Shown here: positions 16,532-26,676 of the stretch, piece after piece | Numbering within the stretch: position 1 is the stretch's first letter | Layout of the letters: each line of letters begins with the position of its first letter | From: an uncultured Lachnospiraceae bacterium | Lineage (GTDB): Bacteria; Bacillota; Clostridia; Lachnospirales; Lachnospiraceae | Length of the DNA stretch: 64,000 nucleotides | NCBI GenBank assembly: GCA_946405625.1 | Contig: CAMJHQ010000007.1 | Span: forward strand, 1 to 64,000 | Reading direction: 5' to 3' | The notes under the pieces: model-generated | The model's database searches: none | What the model was told of the DNA's origin: nothing | The model's input: only the letters and a program-made list of their open reading frames with translations | Program-made: the position numbers and the translations under genes

Positions 16532-19500
16532 ATGAAAAATGAAAAAATATGGCAGATACTGGGGATAGAGCCTACATCTGATGTCGATCAGATCAGGGAT
16601 GCATATCGTGCCAGGCTTGTCGATACAAATCCGGAGGACAATCCTGAAGGATTTATGGCTTTGAAAGAAGCTTATGACACCGCTCTAAGCTTTGCGGAAA
16701 ATACCGGATCTGATGAGGAAACCGAACGGCCTTATGCCGATATCATCGCGGAGATTGATGAAATATATAAGGATATAAACAAAAGAATGGATGAAAACCG
16801 CTGGAAGTCTGTTCTCTCCAAACCGGTTTTCACCAGCCTTGATGATCAGGATCCTCTCAGGAATGAATTTTTACGTTATACCATGGAGCATTTTAAGTAT
16901 CCGGGAAATATCCTTAAAATGCTGGACAATGTCTTCACCCTTACTCAGGATGAAGAAGCACTTTCTGAGATCTTCCCTCGGAATTTTATTTCTTTTTTAT
17001 GTGATAATATCAAAAACGACGGTGATTATGTACTTTCGGAAACTCCGATCATCGGACGTGATAACGGTCCGAAATCCGTCAATGAAACAAAAATCGAATT
17101 TGAAGGTGAGTTATCGGAGCAGGCTGAATTCGAATATGAAATAGATGAATATATTTCAACACTCAATCACCTGATATCATGTTACAGAAATATCGAAAGT
17201 CCTAATCTTCCCGAAGAAGATAAGCCTTCCATGATAGCTGCTCTTGCCGAAAACATACTCCAGGCAAGGGAATATGACTATTATCACCCTTATGAAGATA
17301 TCGCTGTTATCAGATATCTTTATTATACCGAAAGCTACGCAGAATGCTTCAGACTTATTGAGGATAGAATAGAAAGCACATTAATGGCAGGCGAAGATCA
17401 TTCCGATTATTACTACAGCCATCTCATTTTCATGTATCTGAGATTCTTTGTACAAGACATACATAAGGATATGAATCTCACTATATCTCCTGATGTTCTT
17501 GATAAATGCGAGGCTGCTCTCTCAAAGACCATGAATGAGGTATATGTTAACGAAACACATCCCGCATGGTCGCTCGTTTCCTATCTGAGAAACGAGAAAA
17601 GGCGCGCTGCCGAATATATGTCTTATGCATCTGAATTTATTCACAGTACAGCTTATGAAACAATTTCCGATCAGATAGACGACGACAGACTAAATGAGCT
17701 TCCCGGACTTATCGATTCCAAAACGGATAATTACCGCGATAAGATCAGCCTGGCCTGGATTCTTTCCAGAAAGGACAGCTTGGATGAAGCGCTTGAGGTT
17801 CTTGATACTATATCCGATGAAGATAAAGATGATATGGAATACTGCAATATCATAAGCCGCATCTTTATGAATCAGGAAAAATATAGTGAAGCCCTTCCTT
17901 ACTTAATTAAATGGAACAAGCTTCTTACCGAATCCTTCGGATATGATAAGCATTTAGATAAAAACAAACTACCTATCGAGGACGTCCGCCAGATAACAAG
18001 AGTTCCGTACAGCTTCTATCTCATTGCCGCAGCAATGCTGAATGTCGGCGATATAGACGGTGCAAAGGAAAATGTTAAGCTTGCACTTCAGGGTGCACCT
18101 GTACGCGATTATTATAATTTTACAGACCTCTATAATTATATCCTTCATTCAAGACAGGAATATGATGAAGGTCTGGATTTCTGGACTAAAGAAGTAGAGA
18201 AAAATAACGAATATATCGCAATATGCCGTGGTAACAGACAATTCATGGCTCATAAAGCCGACGACGCAAGAGCTGTAATTGATGATTACTTTTTCCTCAG
18301 AGATGACGATCCAAACTATATTGACTCATATGTTTTTGCCGAAGATGTCTATCTCGATTATTCCGACAAGGAAGGCTTTGAGACATGTCTCAAATATATC
18401 GAACGTGCCGGAGTTCAGGATGTAAGGCTCGATTATAATATGGGACGTTATTACCGTACACAGAATATGCCTAAGGAAGCCGTCGACATATTTAAAGGAG
18501 TTGAGGCTGCGATCAAGGAAGGTTATAACGGAATCGAAGATCAATTCAGATTCTATGTAAGCTATGGCTATGCATTGATGGATTATGACAGAACAGACCT
18601 GTCAGACAGCGAGCATAAAGAGGTTGCTGACAAGCTTAAGGAAATTGTCGATACCGCAATCGATCTCTATCCCGATATCATCAGGGTTTATTGGCTGAAA
18701 ACAGATTACTGCGAACGTTATACCGATGAAGCCGATTCGGTATATAAGAAAATGCTTGAAGTTTTCCCTGACGATCCTGATGTAAATTACGAATATGGAC
18801 GTTATCTGAATAATAAAGACAGAGATGAAGAAGCTATAGAACAGTTTAAGATCGGCTTTGAGAAGAATCCTGATCATACAGGTATCCGATATGAGCTTTC
18901 TGATTATTATAATGATTTCATGTATAAGGAAAAGGAGCTCCCGGAGTATAACAAAAAAGCCCTCGAATTATCCTCACGAATCCTTGAACTTGAACAGACC
19001 TCCAGAGCTGTAGTAAATTATGCACTTCTTCTTATGGACGGAATGAACTATGATACGGCCTTGGAATTTACCGAAAAGGCCATTGGGCTTTTCCCGGAAG
19101 CACCTTTTGTTCATAATGCGCGTGGTCTTTCCTTAATGTATGCCAAGCGGTTCGAAGAGGCCGAGGAAAGTTTTAAGAAGGCAATAGAGCTATATCAGGG
19201 CACTGCAGGATTTGCAGGTTGCAGGAATCTGGTCAGAGTCTATCAGATAGAGAACAAATTCAAAGAAGCTCTCGAAGCATACAAGAATTATACCGAACGT
19301 TTCAATATCGATACTATAGACTCCTGCGGAAAATACGGAGAACTGTATGATGATCTTAATATGTTTGAAGAGTCACTTGAGGCAAAGAAAAATGCTTTCC
19401 TCAAGAGGCTTTCCAGAATAACGGGAAATGAACCGGACCCTTCAACTGAAATAAACATCTGCAAGGCTCTTGACAATAACCCGGATATCCCTGCATACAA

Positions 19501-20224
19501 ATTCGCAGGTCTCGTTTATTATCTTAAGAGATATTCAGAAACATTATCCTATATGGAGAAAATAGATATCCTGGAGGATATAGCCGATGACATCCGTAAA
19601 TATATGGATAGGGCTCAGTCCTATAAACCTGCTCAAGAAATGACAGATGATTACAGAGATGACATGCGCTATGCCGCTTTCGCCGCAGGAAATTTCTTCA
19701 CCTATTCTTTAAGACGGCCTGATGACGCTATCAAATATTTTAAACAGTATATCGTTATCCGCCAAAAATCGGACAATGAAGAAAAGTCTTATTATGAAGA
19801 TATCTATGAAGCCTACGATCTGATGGGCCGAAGCTATATGCATCTCAAGGATTCTGAAAATGCATCCTTATGTGCAGATAAAGCTTTTGAATACCTTAAG
19901 CTTGCTTTCGGTTCAACTGAGAGTTACTTAAACTTCCAGAGATATACTCCTCTCAGAGCCTGCCGTATCTCCGGACTGTATTTCTATAAAGGTAACAGAG
20001 ACGAGGCTTTCAGACTCCTTGATACAACCGATACGTGTCTGAGATGCAGTCACTGCGTACACAGTTCGTGTGTCGATAAGATAGACCGTCTCGGCCTCTA
20101 TGCCGAACTGGATGGTGAATATGAAAAAGCTATTGAATATTACGAGCTCGGAATAAAGCTCGGAGGAAATGATATCGAGCGTACTACGGGAATACGTGAA
20201 TGCCGCAGAAAACTCGGAAAATGA
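16532..20224 (+). CDS. Giant TPR protein with degenerate J domain
   Basis: A 1230-residue, probably cytoplasmic protein. Residues about 5-55 resemble a DnaJ J domain (IWQILGIEPTSDVDQIRDAYRARLV, then FMALKEAYDTAL). The HPD tripeptide that stimulates DnaK reads Asn33-Pro-Glu here, so chaperone coupling is doubtful. The rest is mostly helical tetratricopeptide repeats, for example VNYEYGRYLNNKDRDEEAIEQFK, VHNARGLSLMYAKRFEEAEESFK and AELDGEYEKAIEYYELGIK. Near the C terminus is a cluster C-x2-C-x2-C-x4-C (1169, 1172, 1175, 1180), a possible metal site. It is acidic and Tyr-rich. AAGGAG lies 7 bases before the ATG. It is monocistronic, so no partner can be read from neighbours. Confidence 0.8.
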   Translation: MKNEKIWQILGIEPTSDVDQIRDAYRARLVDTNPEDNPEGFMALKEAYDTALSFAENTGSDEETERPYADIIAEIDEIYKDINKRMDENRWKSVLSKPVFTSLDDQDPLRNEFLRYTMEHFKYPGNILKMLDNVFTLTQDEEALSEIFPRNFISFLCDNIKNDGDYVLSETPIIGRDNGPKSVNETKIEFEGELSEQAEFEYEIDEYISTLNHLISCYRNIESPNLPEEDKPSMIAALAENILQAREYDYYHPYEDIAVIRYLYYTESYAECFRLIEDRIESTLMAGEDHSDYYYSHLIFMYLRFFVQDIHKDMNLTISPDVLDKCEAALSKTMNEVYVNETHPAWSLVSYLRNEKRRAAEYMSYASEFIHSTAYETISDQIDDDRLNELPGLIDSKTDNYRDKISLAWILSRKDSLDEALEVLDTISDEDKDDMEYCNIISRIFMNQEKYSEALPYLIKWNKLLTESFGYDKHLDKNKLPIEDVRQITRVPYSFYLIAAAMLNVGDIDGAKENVKLALQGAPVRDYYNFTDLYNYILHSRQEYDEGLDFWTKEVEKNNEYIAICRGNRQFMAHKADDARAVIDDYFFLRDDDPNYIDSYVFAEDVYLDYSDKEGFETCLKYIERAGVQDVRLDYNMGRYYRTQNMPKEAVDIFKGVEAAIKEGYNGIEDQFRFYVSYGYALMDYDRTDLSDSEHKEVADKLKEIVDTAIDLYPDIIRVYWLKTDYCERYTDEADSVYKKMLEVFPDDPDVNYEYGRYLNNKDRDEEAIEQFKIGFEKNPDHTGIRYELSDYYNDFMYKEKELPEYNKKALELSSRILELEQTSRAVVNYALLLMDGMNYDTALEFTEKAIGLFPEAPFVHNARGLSLMYAKRFEEAEESFKKAIELYQGTAGFAGCRNLVRVYQIENKFKEALEAYKNYTERFNIDTIDSCGKYGELYDDLNMFEESLEAKKNAFLKRLSRITGNEPDPSTEINICKALDNNPDIPAYKFAGLVYYLKRYSETLSYMEKIDILEDIADDIRKYMDRAQSYKPAQEMTDDYRDDMRYAAFAAGNFFTYSLRRPDDAIKYFKQYIVIRQKSDNEEKSYYEDIYEAYDLMGRSYMHLKDSENASLCADKAFEYLKLAFGSTESYLNFQRYTPLRACRISGLYFYKGNRDEAFRLLDTTDTCLRCSHCVHSSCVDKIDRLGLYAELDGEYEKAIEYYELGIKLGGNDIERTTGIRECRRKLGK

Positions 20225-20243
20225 TAATAATATTTAAAACATT

Positions 20244-20320
20244 TCAGAAGGGGCTTTAACCCTTCCTGACATAAGCAAATCCCCCGCCCCTACGTCTCAT
20301 AGACTTAGAGGTGGGGGACT
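20244..20320 (+). repeat. Dispersed structured repeat, copy 1 (IS200/IS605-end-like)
   Basis: This stretch forms a small hairpin (gaaggg and cccttc around ctttaa), the conserved linker cctgacataagca, and a larger hairpin (tccccc with ggggga) whose tip is gtct-cat-agac. The second copy at 54874-54953 keeps the linker and the tip and has a different but still paired first stem. It lies between the convergent TPR and GH36 genes. The layout resembles right ends or guide-RNA scaffolds of IS200/IS605 elements; no transposase or TnpB gene is nearby. Confidence 0.5.
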
Positions 20321-20340
20321 CATTATATTCGTTCAGACCA

Positions 20341-22716
20341 CTACTCTGCTTCCATAAAATACATTCTTGAAGCATAATCTCCGAAGACCCTTACCTTATC
20401 ACTATGACCCAGTCCATTGAAGCCCGGTGAAAGCTTTATACCGGCATTCATAAGAAGATTTCCATAGACATATATATTCTCCGATTCACCGTCCAGCTTT
20501 ACAAATTTCGATATAAGCTCATGTGCGCGTCCACCCTGCTTGATATGAACCGGCGATACGGTATTCACCAGATCTCCGAAATCCATTATATTAAGTTTCT
20601 TCGGGATATTATAGAAATGATATTTCTTCTTCGGGTCGAGTCCTGCTGCTCTATAATACTGATATGTCGTATTGGGAACTACATTTTTCTGGAATATCGC
20701 CCCTACAGCTTTCTTCTTATCTTCCGATACCACAGTCCACTCCATGACTCTTCCTGCGGTATTTGAAATCACCGATGTCTCTCCGGAATTCCAGTTTCTG
20801 CCTCGATAGAAACTGCCTCTGAAGAATACGCTTCGCCATTTCTTATAATATTCAATCTCGCTTTTTATCTCTTCTAAATCTTCTTTCTCACAATCAACAA
20901 GATTACATTCATATCCGAGAAGCCCGAAAGAAGCCACATTAAATCTCGTTGTTATCGGTGTAACTCTGAGCGTCTGATGATTCGGAACAGCCGACACATG
21001 CGCACCGATCGTACTGATCGGATATCCGTAACTGTATCCGTTTTGAATCTCTACACGGGAAATCGCATCTGTATCATCGCTTCCCCATATCTGAGGAAAA
21101 TAGCAAAGCATTCCCAGATCAAATCTGTTTCCACCGGATGCACAGCCTTCGAATAAAATATCCGGAAACTTCTCTGTCAGCTCTTTCATAATTCTGTAAA
21201 GTCCTGTCACATATTTATGTGCTGTTTCTCCCTGCTTAGCAGCCGCAGTTCCCTGTGAGAATACGTCCGTAAAGTTTCGGTTAAAATCCCATTTTACATA
21301 GCTGACTTTACCTGAAGAGAAGACCTTTATCATAGCCTGTATTATATAATCCTGTACGACCTTCTTTGAAAGATCCAGGACTCTCTGATTGCGGCCTTCT
21401 GAATGCGGTTTTCCCGGAATCTCCATTGCCCATTCGGGATGTTTTCTGTAAAGCTCGGATTTAACGCTTACCATTTCCGGTTCTACCCACAGTCCGAACT
21501 TCATTCCAAGTGCTTCAATCTTCTCAGATATTCCCTTTATTCCGTTAGGAAGTTTCTTCTTATTCGGTATCCAGTCGCCGAGTGACGAAGTATCATCGTT
21601 CCTTTCTCCGAACCAGCCGTCATCCATAACGAAAAGCTCTATTCCGACATTTTTCGCAGCTTTTGCAAGTTTCAGAAGCTTCTGCTCGCTTATATTAAAA
21701 TATGCCGCCTCCCAGCTGTTAAGAAGTATAGGGCGTTCCTTATCTCTCCATTTACCTCTCACTATATGCTTTTTTACAAAGCCATGCATGTTACAGCTCA
21801 TTCCGTTAAACCCGTCAGCAGAATATGTCATTACCGCTTCCGGTGCCGTAAAACTTTCATCCGGCGAAATTACATAAGTGAAACCTCTGGGATTAATCCC
21901 CCACTGGATTCTTGTTTTTCCGAATTCGCTGACTTCCGCAAGCTCCTCATGATTTCCGCTGTAAATAAGGTTAAAGCCGTAAGCTTCTCCCCTGTCTTCA
22001 TCCGTATTTATCCTTGAAAGCATGAAGAACGGATTTGCATTTGAAGAGGATGTTCCCGTAAAGCTTCCCGATGAGTGACGTCCCTGAACAAGTACCGTGT
22101 CCACTCTTCTCATTTCTCTTGCCCACGCTCCGTTAAAGGTTGTCATCCGCCAATCGGGATCATTTATATCCAGCTGAGCCGAAGCGAGTTTCTCAAGAAC
22201 AACTTTCCCTTCTCCTTTGTTATATAAAGTCACGTTTCTCGTTATAACATCGCATTCCGAAAAAACATAATATGATATAACAAGTTCAAGCTTATACTCC
22301 TCATCTCTGAGTGTAACTATAAGCCCTTCTGTTTTATTGCTGTCATCATAAGCTCCCGGAAGATTCTTCGGATAAGCCTTCTCCTTAACGATTTCAGCTG
22401 ATACAAACCGAAAATCCGAAGTCCTGCTTCCGTCACCATGAATAACCTCGATAAACGGAACTCTCATATCTCCTTTGCCGTTTGCTGAAACCTCAAGGCA
22501 GATATCTTCCAATGTGATCGAATCTTTCGCGTCATCATATAGGCATGTATTTCCCGCAGCAAAAACCTGCTTCTCAAACAATGCCTCTGCACCTTCAGAT
22601 AGATTTATCGTGTTACCGTAATAGAGATGCTCGAGATATCCGTTATCCATTACACGAAATGCGTAGGTCGTATTTTTTGTATTAAGGCAGTAAATACCTT
22701 TTGATTCTTTGATCAT
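20341..22716 (-). CDS. GH36 alpha-galactosidase
   Basis: A 791-residue enzyme removing alpha-1,6-linked galactose from raffinose-type oligosaccharides or galactomannan fragments. An N-terminal beta-sandwich (about 1-320) precedes a TIM barrel with the signatures LLNSWEAAYFNISEQKLL, LFVMDDGWFGERND and FGLWVEPEMVS. The predicted nucleophile is the Asp in YVKWDFNR (about 477) and the acid/base Asp is in WGSDDTDAISR (about 548). Length fits clostridial GH36 enzymes. No signal peptide is seen, so it acts in the cytoplasm. It is the last gene of the GH2-symporter-GH36 operon, 40 bases after the symporter. Confidence 0.95.
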   Translation of the reverse strand: MIKESKGIYCLNTKNTTYAFRVMDNGYLEHLYYGNTINLSEGAEALFEKQVFAAGNTCLYDDAKDSITLEDICLEVSANGKGDMRVPFIEVIHGDGSRTSDFRFVSAEIVKEKAYPKNLPGAYDDSNKTEGLIVTLRDEEYKLELVISYYVFSECDVITRNVTLYNKGEGKVVLEKLASAQLDINDPDWRMTTFNGAWAREMRRVDTVLVQGRHSSGSFTGTSSSNANPFFMLSRINTDEDRGEAYGFNLIYSGNHEELAEVSEFGKTRIQWGINPRGFTYVISPDESFTAPEAVMTYSADGFNGMSCNMHGFVKKHIVRGKWRDKERPILLNSWEAAYFNISEQKLLKLAKAAKNVGIELFVMDDGWFGERNDDTSSLGDWIPNKKKLPNGIKGISEKIEALGMKFGLWVEPEMVSVKSELYRKHPEWAMEIPGKPHSEGRNQRVLDLSKKVVQDYIIQAMIKVFSSGKVSYVKWDFNRNFTDVFSQGTAAAKQGETAHKYVTGLYRIMKELTEKFPDILFEGCASGGNRFDLGMLCYFPQIWGSDDTDAISRVEIQNGYSYGYPISTIGAHVSAVPNHQTLRVTPITTRFNVASFGLLGYECNLVDCEKEDLEEIKSEIEYYKKWRSVFFRGSFYRGRNWNSGETSVISNTAGRVMEWTVVSEDKKKAVGAIFQKNVVPNTTYQYYRAAGLDPKKKYHFYNIPKKLNIMDFGDLVNTVSPVHIKQGGRAHELISKFVKLDGESENIYVYGNLLMNAGIKLSPGFNGLGHSDKVRVFGDYASRMYFMEAE

Positions 22717-22756
22717 GTCTCACCCCATTTAGTTCCTGCACTTATAATGCTAAGCA

Positions 22757-24139
22757 TCATTTCTTCAATGCTTCAGTAATCTCTTCCATCTTCTTCTCTG
22801 TAAGAATGAACTTCTTCCTGAATACGATTATCGCAACTATAAGACCTATTATCGGGATAATGGTCATCGTCATTCTGAGTGAAAGCTTTCCGCTTTTTGC
22901 TACATTCAAAGAAAAATCAATTGCCTTATCCGCTTCAGTTGTATTCTCGTTCGAAAGATTATTGAGTGAAAGACATATCGATGCGATGAATATAGCTACA
23001 CCGGATGCAAGCTTTACAACAAATGTCTGCATCGAGAAGATAACCGACTCATCTCGTCTCTTATTCTTCAATTCACCGTAATCAACTGAATTTGCAAGAA
23101 ATACCGTTGTCAGTACCTGAAGTACTCCGTTAGCTGCAAAGATGAAGAATCCCGGTATAAAAAGAATCATTACATTTGACATATTGATAAATGCTATTGT
23201 AAAAAGCACCGCATAACCGATGATCGCACTTGCAAGTGTAATATAAAATATCTTTACATTCGTGCAGAATTTTCTGAGCAGCGGATAGAATATCATCATG
23301 GAAGCTATCTGTACCGCTCCGCCAAATGTATTAAATACAGTATAACAGTTATACCAGCCTGTTCCGCCAAAATCATATTTAAAGAAATAGATTACGAGAT
23401 TTGAAGTAATATATATCGAACAATTGATAAGAACGATCGCAACAACTATCGTGAGCGCCTGGTCGTTGGACAGAAGTGCCTTAAACATTTCTCCTACGGA
23501 CGGAGACTTCATTTCCACATCACTCTTTTCCTTGATCGATATGCATGTAATAAGGATAAATATAACAAATAATACAGCTATAATAAGTGCGAACCATTTA
23601 AATCCAACTCTCTCATTATTGCCGCCGATTGCATGAACTATCTTTATAGCAAAAACAGTTACAAGCGCAGCTCCCACTCCCGCACATGAGCGGGCAAGAG
23701 TCGTAAGACCTTCTCTTTCTTTTCCGCTGTTTGTAAATGCCGGTATCATTGACCAGTATGGGATATCCATCATTGTATAAGTAACACCCCAAAGGATATA
23801 TGTTACCGCAGCATATGCAACAAGTCCCGATCCATCCATTGCCGGAGGTACCGCAAACATAAGATACAGTACAACTGCATTTGTAAGTGTACCGATCAGA
23901 AGCCATGGTCTGAACTTACCCCATCTTGTTTTTGTCTTTGCTACTATTATTCCCATTATAGGATCATTAAATGCATCAAATACCCTTGCTGCCATAAGAA
24001 TGACGCCCATCGCAAAAGCACTAACTCCGAGAACATCCTGAAAGTAATAAAGTACATAGCTGGCACTGAGCATATAGACCATATCCTTGCCTACAGCCCC
24101 GAGACCGTATGCCGCTTTTTCTTTAAATCCCAGTTCCAT
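22757..24139 (-). CDS. GPH-family sugar:cation symporter (MelB-like)
   Basis: A 460-residue membrane protein with about 12 hydrophobic segments. It starts with the family pattern KEKAAYGLGAVGKDMVYMLSASYVLYYFQDVLG and carries FDAFNDPIMGIIVAKTKTRWGKFRPWLLIG, the cation-site loop of glycoside-pentoside-hexuronide transporters. It should import galactosides with sodium or protons. It lies between the beta- and alpha-galactosidase genes on one transcript. AGGAGG lies shortly before the ATG, 15 bases after the GH2 stop codon. Confidence 0.93.
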   Translation of the reverse strand: MELGFKEKAAYGLGAVGKDMVYMLSASYVLYYFQDVLGVSAFAMGVILMAARVFDAFNDPIMGIIVAKTKTRWGKFRPWLLIGTLTNAVVLYLMFAVPPAMDGSGLVAYAAVTYILWGVTYTMMDIPYWSMIPAFTNSGKEREGLTTLARSCAGVGAALVTVFAIKIVHAIGGNNERVGFKWFALIIAVLFVIFILITCISIKEKSDVEMKSPSVGEMFKALLSNDQALTIVVAIVLINCSIYITSNLVIYFFKYDFGGTGWYNCYTVFNTFGGAVQIASMMIFYPLLRKFCTNVKIFYITLASAIIGYAVLFTIAFINMSNVMILFIPGFFIFAANGVLQVLTTVFLANSVDYGELKNKRRDESVIFSMQTFVVKLASGVAIFIASICLSLNNLSNENTTEADKAIDFSLNVAKSGKLSLRMTMTIIPIIGLIVAIIVFRKKFILTEKKMEEITEALKK

Positions 24140-24154
24140 GCTAACCCCTCCTTT

Positions 24155-26578
24155 TTATTTAACTGTAAATGAAATCTCTTCTTTTATTCCGTCGGTGGTT
24201 TTAATCTTAAGAACGGCGCTGCCCTTCTTACCTGTTGTCTTTACATAAGTGCCGCCCATACCGCCGCCGAGCCCTATAACAGATGGTCCGATAAGTTCTA
24301 TCGGTCCCTCCGTTTCGAGAATCACCGGGTCATTAAAGTAATGTAATACATTTGAATTTTCATCAACAATTTCTATCCTGACAGAAGCAACATCATAAGA
24401 ATTCTTCTCTGTCAGTTCGGTATGATCTGTCTTGATATTCAGATGCTTTTCGGTCACTGCATCCACCTTCAGAGTCTTTATGAGTTTTCCGTCCTTATAA
24501 CCCTCAAAGCTGTAACACTTGGAACTTCCGCCCCAATCACCTATATACTTGTTATAGAGATCTACCGCATCCTGCATTTTCATTCCGTATCTGAGCATCA
24601 GCTGTCCTGCCTTGAGCCACATAAGCTTCGGAATATTATAAAGTCCATAGGAAGCGGTTGCGTTAAGAAGATCCTTAACCGCCTCTGCCTGCTTCGGCTT
24701 CATATCTTCATTTTCAAGAAGCATATCACCGATATAATCATCTATCAGAATCGGACCATGGATCAGATTCTTGTATGAAGAATCCTCAGGATGATACTCC
24801 TTTATAAAGACTCCGTTCTTAAACATTTTTACACTATCAAGATTGGTAAGGATAAAAATCTTTCCTCTGTTACTGCCCGGATGCTCTCCTATATCCATCG
24901 AAGATGATATCTCGAGTACAGGCTCTTCACTTCGGAAACATGAATAAACAGCCGCCGCAAGTTTCGGGTTACGGAACATGTCCATAACTCCGTGATAACA
25001 GATTCTGTCACCGCTTCCGAAATCCTTATGAGTATTATAATCAAACATACACCAGCCGAAGCTTCCCGCTATATCGGTCTGGGCATTAACTTCATCAAGT
25101 ACATTTGCATGTCGGAGCATATGCTCGAGCCTGTGTTCCTCCCAGTCAAAGGCTTTCGTCGGGAACATATGTCCGTTATACTCGCTGACGAAATATGCCT
25201 TTCTCATATCCGAAGTTATATCGACTTTTTTCTCAACACCCTTATTGGTTCCTACATGTGAGAAATCATTATAGGTATATACATCCTCGAGGAAGCTTCC
25301 CTTCTTATAGCATCTCACTCCTCCGGTCTGTCTTGTCGGATCAAGCTTATGTGCAAGTTCATTTGTCTTCGAGTAGAATTCATCATCATCTACAGACTCA
25401 TTGATCCTTACACCCCAGAGCATTATCGAAGGATGATTCCTGTACTGAACGACCATCTCCCTGAGATTTTCTACAGCCTGTTCCTTCCATGCACTGTCAC
25501 CTATATGCTGCCATCCCGGCATTTCTGTGAAAACCAGGAGTCCTATCTCGTCGCATCTGTCGATAAAATGCTGTGATTGCGGATAATGAGATGTCCTTAC
25601 CGCATTAAGCCCCAGTTCCTTCTTCAGAATATCTGCGTCAAGTTTCTGCATTGATTCCGGCATCGCATATCCGACATATGGATAACTCTGATGACGATTA
25701 AGTCCTCTCAGCTTGACCTTCCTTCCATTCAGATAGAAGCCGTTCACCTTGAATGACATCTGTCTGAAACCTATCCTGTCTTCTCTCTCATCAAGAAGTT
25801 CATCACCCCTATAGAGCTCAGTCTTGATCAGATAAAGTGTCGGATTCTCTATATCCCAAAGTTCAACAGCCCCCGATACAAATACTACCTTTTCCGTAAG
25901 GTCCTTTCTTCCGAGAACAGCATACTGAGACGGATCATCAGTTGTCTTTCTGATCGACTGACGTATACTATATCCTTCTTCACCGCTTCCTTCATTCAGC
26001 TTTATCTCTGATACGATATTGGATTTCCTGCAGAATCTGACCGGCTTATCATATTCCTCAGATTCTATGTAAAAATCTGCAAGTCTTGTATAAATAAAGA
26101 TATCCTCTATATAAGTTTTACTCTTAACATCCAGATACACATCCCTGTATATTCCTCCGTATGTCATATAATCTATAACATAACCGAAAGGCGGAGTATT
26201 AAGCGTTTCCCTGCTGTCACAGCGAACAGTAATTTCATTTTTCTTACCATAACCCAGCATCTCGGATATATCGATCGTAAATGCCGTATAACCTGTATGA
26301 TGTTCCCCCGAGAGTCTTCCGTTTACATATACCTTTGCATCATGTGCAATCCCGTCAAATGTGATCAGTACGCTTTTATCTTTCCATTCCTTCGGAACAT
26401 CAAGTACCTTCTTATATCCGCTTATCATCTGATATACATTTTCGTCAAAATAATGCAGCGGAGTCTCCTTAACAGTATGCGGGAGCCGCACCTGCTTCAT
26501 TCCCGAAGTTCCCTTTTCCAGAAGCTTATCACTGAACTCCTCGGTAAAATACCAATCATTATTAATGTACACCCTCAT
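24155..26578 (-). CDS. GH2 beta-galactosidase
   Basis: An 807-residue family 2 glycoside hydrolase: an N-terminal sugar-binding sandwich (about 1-150), an immunoglobulin-like domain, then a TIM barrel from about residue 285 (LRGLNRHQSYPYVGYAMP). The acid/base Glu lies in GVRINESVDDDEF (about 394) and the nucleophile in YFVSEYNGHMFP (about 466). C-terminal extra beta domains follow. The genomic setting with a GPH symporter and alpha-galactosidase favours beta-galactosidase over beta-glucuronidase or beta-mannosidase, but substrate specificity is inferred. No signal peptide. GGAGG is 6 bases before the ATG. It is the first gene of the operon; an imperfect dyad, actcgct with agtgagt, lies in its leader at about 26608-26629. 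Confidence 0.9.
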   Translation of the reverse strand: MRVYINNDWYFTEEFSDKLLEKGTSGMKQVRLPHTVKETPLHYFDENVYQMISGYKKVLDVPKEWKDKSVLITFDGIAHDAKVYVNGRLSGEHHTGYTAFTIDISEMLGYGKKNEITVRCDSRETLNTPPFGYVIDYMTYGGIYRDVYLDVKSKTYIEDIFIYTRLADFYIESEEYDKPVRFCRKSNIVSEIKLNEGSGEEGYSIRQSIRKTTDDPSQYAVLGRKDLTEKVVFVSGAVELWDIENPTLYLIKTELYRGDELLDEREDRIGFRQMSFKVNGFYLNGRKVKLRGLNRHQSYPYVGYAMPESMQKLDADILKKELGLNAVRTSHYPQSQHFIDRCDEIGLLVFTEMPGWQHIGDSAWKEQAVENLREMVVQYRNHPSIMLWGVRINESVDDDEFYSKTNELAHKLDPTRQTGGVRCYKKGSFLEDVYTYNDFSHVGTNKGVEKKVDITSDMRKAYFVSEYNGHMFPTKAFDWEEHRLEHMLRHANVLDEVNAQTDIAGSFGWCMFDYNTHKDFGSGDRICYHGVMDMFRNPKLAAAVYSCFRSEEPVLEISSSMDIGEHPGSNRGKIFILTNLDSVKMFKNGVFIKEYHPEDSSYKNLIHGPILIDDYIGDMLLENEDMKPKQAEAVKDLLNATASYGLYNIPKLMWLKAGQLMLRYGMKMQDAVDLYNKYIGDWGGSSKCYSFEGYKDGKLIKTLKVDAVTEKHLNIKTDHTELTEKNSYDVASVRIEIVDENSNVLHYFNDPVILETEGPIELIGPSVIGLGGGMGGTYVKTTGKKGSAVLKIKTTDGIKEEISFTVK

Positions 26579-26676
26579 CTTACACCTCCGATTTATACCA
26601 CATGTGAACTCGCTTATCTCTTAGTGAGTCGTATATACCCCTTCGAAATCGTATCCTGACTATGCAAGTTTTTAAT

